Source: Pseudonocardia sp. SCN 73-27
Lineage (GTDB): Bacteria > Actinomycetota > Actinomycetes > Mycobacteriales > Pseudonocardiaceae
Assembly (NCBI GenBank): GCA_001725415.1
Contig: MEGH01000013.1
Location: 62,001 to 126,000, forward strand
Length of the DNA stretch: 64,000 bases
Direction of reading: 5' to 3'
Shown here: positions 58,688-64,000 of the stretch, in pieces
Numbering within the stretch: the first letter of the stretch is position 1
Layout of the letters: every line of letters starts with the position of its first letter
Notes under the pieces: generated by a model
What the model was told of the DNA's origin: nothing
The model's input: the letters and a program-made list of their open reading frames with translations, nothing else
Database searches by the model: none
Position numbers and translations under genes: made by a program

Positions 58688-60484
58688 TCAGAGGGCTCGC
58701 AGGTCCAGGGTCAGCTCCGACGGCGCGTCGGCGATCAGCCTGACCGGGATGCCCCAGTCCTGCTGGTAGCGGTGGCAGGCGGCGTAGATGCTGTCGCCCT
58801 CGTCGCAGGCCGCGGCGGCGACGCTGATCGAGAGCACCCCCTCGGTGACGTCGCCGGAGAGCTCGATCGTCCTCACGAGGCCCGCGGCGGTCCCGGCCCC
58901 GCTGACCAGCAGCGACGGCGGCGACGCCGTCACGGTCAGGGAGGTCGGGTCGCCGAAGCGGTCGTCGAGGTGCTGCCCGGTGGGTGGGGTGAAGTCGATC
59001 GTGAGTTGCAGCGGGCCGGGCGCGAGGTCGGTACGCGGGCGGCGGACCTTGTGGGCGCCGGCGTCGACGCGGGCCCCGGCCGGGATGGGCAGCCGAACGA
59101 GCCGGTGTGCGGCCGACTCGACGACGACGAGGGTGTCGCCGTCGACGATCACGTCCGACGGCTCGGCGAGGTCTCGCGCCAGGGTCGTGACGGTGCGGGT
59201 GCCGGGGTCGTAGCGGCGGACGGCGCCGTTGTAGGTGTCGGCCACGGCGACGGACCCGTCGGGCAGGGTGCCGACGCCGAGCGGGTGCTGCAGCAGCGCC
59301 TCGTCGGGGGCGGGGCCGTCGCGGAACCCGAAGTCGAAGAGTCCCAGCCCGACGGCGGTGGTGACGGCGGCGCCGACGGCGGGCGCGGCGACGACGGAGC
59401 GCAGCGCGGAGGTCTCGGCGTCGGCGACCCACAGCGTGCCGTCGGGGCCGGTGGCCAGCCCGGAGGGCTGGGCGAAGAAGGCGTCGGTGGGCGGGCCGTC
59501 GCGCAGGCCTTCGTTGGTGGTGCCGGCGAGCACGGTCACCGCGCCGGTGCGCGGGTCGAACGACCACAGCTGGTGCGACCCGGCCATGGCGACGACGACG
59601 CGGCCTTCCCACCAGGCGACGTCCCACGGCGTGGAGAGCTCCTCGGCGGTACCGCCGACGTCGACGCGTTCCCGCAGCTGCCCGCCGGTCCCGGCGACCC
59701 TCCGCAGCTCGCCGGAGGCCAGCGAGAGTCCTTGCAGCGCATGGTTGACCGAGTCGGCGACGACCACGTCGTAGCCGACCTCGGCGGCGACGTCGGCGGG
59801 CAGCACGACGAGACCCTGCGGCTCCGACAGCGGGCCGCGGCGGCCGGTGCCGAACCGGCGGCGTTCGGTGACGAGGTCGGCGTCCAGCTCGACGAGCTGG
59901 TGATGGGCGGTGTCGGAGACGAGGAACGTGCCGAACGGCAGGGCGACGACCTTGCCGGGGAAGCGCAGCGCCGTCTGCGGCTCCGGGGGTGCGACGCAGG
60001 GGCCGTCGCCGCGGTGCAGGGTGCCGGCGGCCTCGTGCTCGGCGACGAGCTCGCCGATGAGGACGTCGAGGCCGTGGGCGTGACCTTCACCGGACATCTG
60101 CGCGACGACGTAGCCGGTCGGGTCGACGACGACGAGGGTCGGCCAGGCGCGGGCGGCGTAGGCGTCCCAGGTCTGGAGGGTGGGGTCGTCGAGCACCGGG
60201 TGCCCGACGCCGTAGCGCTCGACGGCGGCATCGACCGCGGCGGGCTCGCCCTCGTGTGCGAACTTCGGCGAGTGCACGCCGACGACGACGAGCACGTCGG
60301 ACCAGCGCTCCTCGAGCGGACGCAGTTCGTCGAGGACGCGCAGGCAGTTGACGCAGCAGAACGTCCAGAAGTCGAGCAGGACGATCTTGCCGCGCAGGTC
60401 GGCGAGGGAGAGCTCGCGCCCGCCCGTGCTCAGCCATCGACGGCCGTGCAGCTCGGGGGCACGCACACGCATCCGGGTCGTCAC
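58688..60484 (-). CDS. Thioredoxin-like and NHL-repeat protein
   Basis: A 598-residue fusion. Residues 10-165 are an AhpC/TlpA-type thioredoxin domain: KIVLLDFWTFCCVNCLRVLD (about 35-54) contains W-T-F-C-C-V-N-C, where the redox pair is C-x-x-C within CCVNC, and RAWPTLVVVDPTGYVVAQMS has the cis-Pro. Residues 200-480 are NHL beta-propeller repeats (FLVSDTAHHQLVELDAD, VVVADSVNHALQGLSL, LWVADAETSALRSVV, VAVADTYNGAVRRYD). The last 110 residues form an extra beta domain. Found in bacteria and in NHLRC2 of animals, with unknown role. GTG 60484 or ATG 60472 is the start; no signal peptide is seen. Confidence 0.9.
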   Translation of the reverse strand: MTTRMRVRAPELHGRRWLSTGGRELSLADLRGKIVLLDFWTFCCVNCLRVLDELRPLEERWSDVLVVVGVHSPKFAHEGEPAAVDAAVERYGVGHPVLDDPTLQTWDAYAARAWPTLVVVDPTGYVVAQMSGEGHAHGLDVLIGELVAEHEAAGTLHRGDGPCVAPPEPQTALRFPGKVVALPFGTFLVSDTAHHQLVELDADLVTERRRFGTGRRGPLSEPQGLVVLPADVAAEVGYDVVVADSVNHALQGLSLASGELRRVAGTGGQLRERVDVGGTAEELSTPWDVAWWEGRVVVAMAGSHQLWSFDPRTGAVTVLAGTTNEGLRDGPPTDAFFAQPSGLATGPDGTLWVADAETSALRSVVAAPAVGAAVTTAVGLGLFDFGFRDGPAPDEALLQHPLGVGTLPDGSVAVADTYNGAVRRYDPGTRTVTTLARDLAEPSDVIVDGDTLVVVESAAHRLVRLPIPAGARVDAGAHKVRRPRTDLAPGPLQLTIDFTPPTGQHLDDRFGDPTSLTVTASPPSLLVSGAGTAAGLVRTIELSGDVTEGVLSISVAAAACDEGDSIYAACHRYQQDWGIPVRLIADAPSELTLDLRAL

Positions 60485-60530
60485 GCCGTGATCAACGGGG
60501 GTCGGCCCGCCCGTGTTCCACGACGAGGTC

Positions 60531-60570
60531 GTGAGTGGCAACGGTCGCTGCAGCGACTGTTGCCGCTCAC
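60531..60570. repeat. 40-bp near-perfect palindrome
   Basis: Left half GTGAGTGGCAACGGTCGCTG (60531-60550), right half CAGCGACTGTTGCCGCTCAC (60551-60570). The halves are reverse complements except at two base-pair positions (18 of 20 pairs match), with no loop. It lies in the 179-bp gap between the divergent NHL and fpg genes. It may be a cruciform-forming site, an operator or a mobile palindromic element; no flanking duplication was recognised. Confidence 0.75.
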
Positions 60571-60663
60571 AGGCGCAGGGCGTCGCGGCGCCGCTGTGCC
60601 CGGTCCGCACGCTGATCGTGCGTACGCCGCGCGATCCCGGCGCCGCGGCGCGACACTGATCAC

Positions 60664-61578
60664 GTGCCCGAGCTCCCCGAGGTCGAAGCAGCCAGACGCG
60701 TCCTGGAGGAGGCGCTGGACCGTCGCATCGTCACCGTCGACGACACCGACGACTGGGTGTGCCGCCCGCATGCACCGGGGGAGATCGCGTCGGTGCTGGT
60801 CGGGGGCATGTTGACGGCGGCGCACCGGCGCGGCAAGACGATGTGGTGCGAGACCCGCGACTCGCACGGCGACGAGGGCCCGACACTCGGGGTGCACCTG
60901 GGGATGGGCGGGCGGATCGTCGTCGCCGGGTCCGGGGACGAACGGGTGAGCCGCAAGCCCGAGTGGAACCGCTTCACCGTCCGGTTCGAGGACGGCGGCG
61001 AGTTCCGGCTGTTCGACAAGCGCCGGCTGGGCCGGGTGCGCCTGGATCCGGACATCGACGCGCTCGGCCCGGACGCCGAGGACATCACGGCGGCGCAGCT
61101 GCGGGAACGGCTGGGGCGCAGCCACGCCCCGCTCAAGGCGCGGCTGCTCGACCAGAAGGTGCTGTCGGGGGTGGGCAACCTGTTGGCCGACGAGACGTTG
61201 TGGCAGGCCAAGCTGTCGCCGTCGCGACCGTCCGACGAGCTCGACCGCACCGAGGTGAACCGCCTGCATCGCAACCTGGAACGGGCTCTGCAGGCGGCGA
61301 TCGCGAACGGCGGCGTCCACACCGGACGGATCATCGAGCACCGGCATGCCGACGCGTCGTGCCCGCGGTGCGGGGCGCCGATGGTCCACGGCACCGTCGG
61401 CGGCCGGTCGACGTGGTGGTGCGGGAAGGAGCAGGGTCAGCCGGTCGCGGAGTCGACCGGTGCCGGCTCACCCGGCCGGCTGCCCCAGGACCGGCGTGCG
61501 ACCACGCACACCGCGAGCCAGGTCGCGCCGACGAACCAGCCGGCGACGACGTCGCTGAACCAGTGCACGCCGAGGTAG
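60664..61578 (+). CDS. Formamidopyrimidine-DNA glycosylase / endonuclease VIII family (Fpg/Nei)
   Basis: Base-excision-repair glycosylase/AP lyase, 304 residues. It begins (M)PELPEVEAARRVLEEALDR with the catalytic N-terminal Pro and Glu. LDQKVLSGVGNLLADETLWQ (about 160-179) is the helix-two-turn-helix, and the zinc finger reads CPRCGAPMVHGTVGGRSTWW followed by CGKEQ: three clear Cys, with the fourth usual Cys absent. The conserved part ends near 61440; the last 45 residues lie on top of the opposite-strand PAP2 gene and look like read-through past a lost stop. A GACACT hexamer lies 6 nt before GTG 60664. Confidence 0.9.
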   Translation: MPELPEVEAARRVLEEALDRRIVTVDDTDDWVCRPHAPGEIASVLVGGMLTAAHRRGKTMWCETRDSHGDEGPTLGVHLGMGGRIVVAGSGDERVSRKPEWNRFTVRFEDGGEFRLFDKRRLGRVRLDPDIDALGPDAEDITAAQLRERLGRSHAPLKARLLDQKVLSGVGNLLADETLWQAKLSPSRPSDELDRTEVNRLHRNLERALQAAIANGGVHTGRIIEHRHADASCPRCGAPMVHGTVGGRSTWWCGKEQGQPVAESTGAGSPGRLPQDRRATTHTASQVAPTNQPATTSLNQCTPR

Positions 61579-62114
61579 ATGCGGGTCGCCCCGACGGCCA
61601 CCACCCACACCGTCGCGGTGGCGACGAGCGCGACGCGTGTCGCGGTGCTGCGGCCCGCCCACAGCAGCACGACGAGGGCGCCGATCATCACGACGGACAT
61701 CGTCGCGTGCCCCGACGGCAGCGACTCGTTGGTCTCGTTCACCAGCCGCGTCGCCACCGGCGGGCGGGGCCGGTCGAAGAGCGCCTTGAGCAGCCGGAAC
61801 AACGCGCTCCCACCGATCGCGGCGGCCGCGACGAACACGGCGTCGGCGCGGCGCCCGCGCAGCCAGCTCACGACGCACATGGTCACGGCGAGCAGCGCCA
61901 TCGCGGCGGTGCTGCCGATCGTCGTGACCACCACCGCGGCGGTGGTCAGAGCGGGTTCGCGGACGGCGACGGCGTCGGTGAGCAGCGCGGCATCGGCGTC
62001 GGCGGTGCCGCTGCCGGTGGCCCCGAAGTGCAGGAGCAGCCCGGCGGCAGCGGCGAGCAGGGTCACCACGACGACGCCGAGCACCAGCGGGAGCCGGGCG
62101 GGCGAAGATCGCAT
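61437..62114 (-). CDS. PAP2-family membrane phosphatase
   Basis: A 225-residue lipid-phosphatase-like membrane protein with about six membrane segments. The three acid-phosphatase motifs are present: KALFDRPRPPVATR (about 111-124), SLPSGHATMSVVMI (about 131-144) and TRIYLGVHWFSDVVAG (about 181-196). Likely substrates are undecaprenyl pyrophosphate, phosphatidic acid or phosphatidylglycerophosphate. ATG 62114 lies 6 nt after CAGACT on the minus strand, so it is probably leaderless; the frame is open further but overlaps pgi. Its 3' end overlaps the fpg 3' end by 142 bp. Confidence 0.9.
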   Translation of the reverse strand: MRSSPARLPLVLGVVVVTLLAAAAGLLLHFGATGSGTADADAALLTDAVAVREPALTTAAVVVTTIGSTAAMALLAVTMCVVSWLRGRRADAVFVAAAAIGGSALFRLLKALFDRPRPPVATRLVNETNESLPSGHATMSVVMIGALVVLLWAGRSTATRVALVATATVWVVAVGATRIYLGVHWFSDVVAGWFVGATWLAVCVVARRSWGSRPGEPAPVDSATG

Positions 62115-62120
62115 GCGACC

Positions 62121-62126
62121 AGTCTG
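62121..62126 (-). promoter_or_regulatory. Leaderless -10 box of the PAP2 gene (CAGACT)
   Basis: Minus-strand CAGACT, 6 nt before ATG 62114; the same hexamer serves the SPW and PCMT-like genes. Confidence 0.4.
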
Positions 62127-62173
62127 GCCGGGGCGGCGGTCCGCCGCACCCCGACCGACCGGCCGGTAGTCCT

Positions 62174-63838
62174 TCAGGCGCTGCGCCCGCGCAGCTCCCG
62201 GTAGTGCTTCACCAGTGCCGTCGACGAGGCGTCGAGACCGTCGTAGGACGGGTCGGCGTCCGACAGGACCGGCACCATCTGCTTGGCCATGACCTTGCCC
62301 AGCTCGACGCCCCACTGGTCGAACGAGTCGATGCCCCACACCGAACCCTCGACGAACGTCACGTGCTCGTAGAAGGCGATGAGCTGGCCCAGTACCGACG
62401 GGCTGAGCTCGGGCGCGAGGATCGTCGACGTCGGACGGTTGCCGGGCATGACCTTGTGCGGCACCACGTCGGCCCGGGTGCCCTCGGCGGTGATCTCCTC
62501 GGCGGTCTTGCCGAACGCGAGCGCCGCGGTCTGGGCGAAGAGGTTGGCGGAGAACAGGTCGTGCATGTCGGCCGCGCCCTCGCCGGGCAGGTCGTGGGCA
62601 GGCCGGGCGAAGCCGATGAAGTCGGCAGGCACGAGCCGGGTGCCCTGGTGCAGCAGCTGGTAGAAGGCGTGCTGGCCGTTGGTGCCGGGCTCGCCCCACC
62701 AGATCTCACCGGTCGTGGTGGTGACGGGGACGCCGGTCTGCTGCACCGACTTGCCGTTGCTCTCCATGGTCAGCTGCTGCAGGTAGGCGGGCAGCCGGTG
62801 CAGGTACTGGCTGTAGGGGAGGACGGCGTGGGTCTGGACGCCGAAGAAGTTCGAGTACCAGACGTTGAGCAGCCCGGCGATGAGCGGCACGTTGCGCTCG
62901 GCGGGCGTGGTGCGGAAGTGCTCGTCCATGGCGTGCATGCCGGCGAGGAACTCGCCGAACCGGTCGGGGCCGACGGCGACCATGAGCGAGAGCCCGATCG
63001 CGGAGTCGACGGAGTACCGGCCACCGACCCAGTCCCAGAAGCCGAACATATTGGCCTCGTCGATGCCGAAGTCGCGGACCTTTGCGGCGTTGGTCGACAC
63101 GGCGGCGAAGTGCTTCGCGACGGCCGACTCGTCGCCCAGCGACGCCAGCAGCCAGTCGCGCGCGTTGCGCGCGTTGGTCAGCGTCTCCAGCGTCGTGAAG
63201 GTCTTCGATGAGACGATGAACAGCGTCGACGCCGGGTCGAGGTCGCGGACGGTCTCGGCGAGGTCGGTGGGGTCGATGTTGGACACGAACCGGACGGTGA
63301 GGTCGCGGTCGGAGTACGCCTTCAGCGCCTCGTAGGCCATGACCGGGCCGAGGTCGGAGCCGCCGATGCCGATGTTGACGACGGCGCGGATGCGCTCGCC
63401 GGTGTGGCCGGTCCACTTGCCGGACCGCACGGAGTCGGCGAACGCGCCCATCCGGTCGAGGACCTCGTGGACGTCGGTGACGACGTCCTGGCCGTCGACG
63501 GTGAGCGAGGCGTCGCGGGGCTGCCGCAGCGCGGTGTGCAGGACGGCGCGGTCCTCGCTGGTGTTGATGTGGTCGCCGCGGAACATCGCGGTGATGCGGT
63601 CGGGGATGCCGGCACGCTCGGCCAGCGCGAACAGGAGCGGCAGCGTGTCGCGGGTGATGCGGTGCTTGGAGTGGTCGAGGACGAGGTCGGCCGCGGTGGC
63701 GGTGAAGGCCTCGACCCGGTCGGGGTCGGAGTCGAACAGCTCGCGCAGGTGGAGTGGCTCGACCTCGCGGTGGTGGGCGGCCAGTGCGGCCCACTCGGGC
63801 GTCGACGTGATGTCGGCGGGACGGCTCGATGCGCTCAC
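62174..63838 (-). CDS. pgi: Glucose-6-phosphate isomerase
   Basis: Interconverts glucose-6-phosphate and fructose-6-phosphate. The 554-residue protein has the normal length of the E. coli type. [20 protein letters not shown] (about 153-172), the [15 protein letters not shown] phosphate loop (about 210), [20 protein letters not shown] and [18 protein letters not shown] (about 359-376), then [16 protein letters not shown], are family signatures with the catalytic Glu, His and Lys regions. GTG 63838 is chosen because homology starts there and CATGAT lies 6 nt upstream on the minus strand; the frame extends to 63946 without homology. Followed on the same strand by the PAP2 gene after 59 bp. Confidence 0.96.
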   Translation of the reverse strand: MSASSRPADITSTPEWAALAAHHREVEPLHLRELFDSDPDRVEAFTATAADLVLDHSKHRITRDTLPLLFALAERAGIPDRITAMFRGDHINTSEDRAVLHTALRQPRDASLTVDGQDVVTDVHEVLDRMGAFADSVRSGKWTGHTGERIRAVVNIGIGGSDLGPVMAYEALKAYSDRDLTVRFVSNIDPTDLAETVRDLDPASTLFIVSSKTFTTLETLTNARNARDWLLASLGDESAVAKHFAAVSTNAAKVRDFGIDEANMFGFWDWVGGRYSVDSAIGLSLMVAVGPDRFGEFLAGMHAMDEHFRTTPAERNVPLIAGLLNVWYSNFFGVQTHAVLPYSQYLHRLPAYLQQLTMESNGKSVQQTGVPVTTTTGEIWWGEPGTNGQHAFYQLLHQGTRLVPADFIGFARPAHDLPGEGAADMHDLFSANLFAQTAALAFGKTAEEITAEGTRADVVPHKVMPGNRPTSTILAPELSPSVLGQLIAFYEHVTFVEGSVWGIDSFDQWGVELGKVMAKQMVPVLSDADPSYDGLDASSTALVKHYRELRGRSA

Positions 63839-63844
63839 GGCCCC

Positions 63845-63850
63845 ATCATG
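63845..63850 (-). promoter_or_regulatory. Possible leaderless -10 box of pgi (CATGAT)
   Basis: Minus-strand CATGAT, 6 nt before GTG 63838. It matches the last five positions of TATGAT-type boxes. Confidence 0.4.
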
Positions 63851-63918
63851 CCGACACCGGCAACCGTTGAGGAGAACGAGATCGGCCGGGCGGCGCTCCC
63901 CAGTGCCGCCCGGCCGGT

Positions 63919-63939
63919 CGGGGGTTCTCGACACCCCCG
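63919..63939. terminator. Hairpin upstream of pgi
   Basis: CGGGGGT (63919-63925), loop TTCTCGA/C, ACCCCCG (63933-63939). It lies in the non-coding end of the window and could terminate a gene beyond the edge. The stretch 63851-64000 shows no coding sequence. Confidence 0.35.
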
Positions 63940-64000
63940 TCGACAACCCCGGCCACCTCGTGTCACGGCCCGCTCCCCAGCGGCGGTGACGTGGTGGACG

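Overview
The window is a high-GC actinobacterial chromosome segment, most likely from the Pseudonocardiales (Pseudonocardia-like; this is inference). Supporting signs are the GTG starts, the many genes whose -10 box lies 6-8 nt before the start codon, the F420-type and mycofactocin-type oxidoreductases, a SARP regulator, an actinobacterial LexA box, and housekeeping gene order matching the ndk-rne-rplU-rpmA-obg-proB and nadD-rsfS-gpgP-octT-degV-comEA-comEC-holA-rpsT blocks of mycobacteria. No tRNA, rRNA, CRISPR array or intact insertion sequence was seen.

Region 1 (1-4.5 kb): the start of a lipoprotein gene cut by the window edge, ndk, a GNAT enzyme, a DrrA/DrrB-like ABC exporter and a decayed alpha/beta-hydrolase pseudogene. 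Region 2 (4.5-22 kb): a compact accessory island. It holds a TetR regulator, a mycofactocin-type SDR, an acyl-CoA ligase, two P450s with one 3Fe-4S ferredoxin, three SnoaL/NTF2-like proteins, an F420-type luciferase-like oxidoreductase, a CrtI-like FAD enzyme, an atypical SDR, an Old-Yellow-Enzyme/dienoyl-CoA-reductase-like flavoprotein, an enoyl-CoA hydratase and a two-subunit biotin acyl-CoA carboxylase. The genes form translationally coupled operons, and the same CTACC...GGTAG operator-like element lies before tetR and at the operon promoters. This looks like one TetR-controlled pathway that activates a hydrophobic or cyclic acid to its CoA ester, oxidises it and carboxylates it; the substrate is unknown.

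Region 3 (22-42 kb): a TspO-like membrane protein, a proteobacterial-looking dapA, the paired radical-SAM/DUF2344 genes, RNase E/G, rplU-rpmA-obgE-proB (ProB lacks its N-terminal Gly/Ser phosphate-binding motif), a PCMT-like methyltransferase, a RecQ-phosphoribosyltransferase fusion, a MoxR-VWA pair, an ArsR-SRPBCC pair and a 2Fe-2S thioredoxin-like protein behind a tiny upstream ORF. Region 4 (42-48 kb): a 1093-residue SARP/AAA regulator converging on a hemerythrin gene whose promoter carries a textbook SARP-box layout, an SPW membrane protein with a TetR-type palindrome, a TetR gene and an alkB-like gene with a perfect LexA box.

Region 5 (48-64 kb): nadD-rsfS-gpgP-octT-like, degV, comEA-comEC, a threonine-synthase-like gene under a SAM-I riboswitch inserted between comEC and holA, rpsT, an epoxide-hydrolase-like gene, a thioredoxin-NHL protein, a 40-bp near-perfect palindrome, an Fpg/Nei glycosylase, a PAP2 phosphatase and pgi. 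The most interesting items are the TetR island, the S-box on the ThrC-like gene (suggesting a role in methionine synthesis), the SARP box before hemerythrin, and the broken or altered proB and comEC reading frames.
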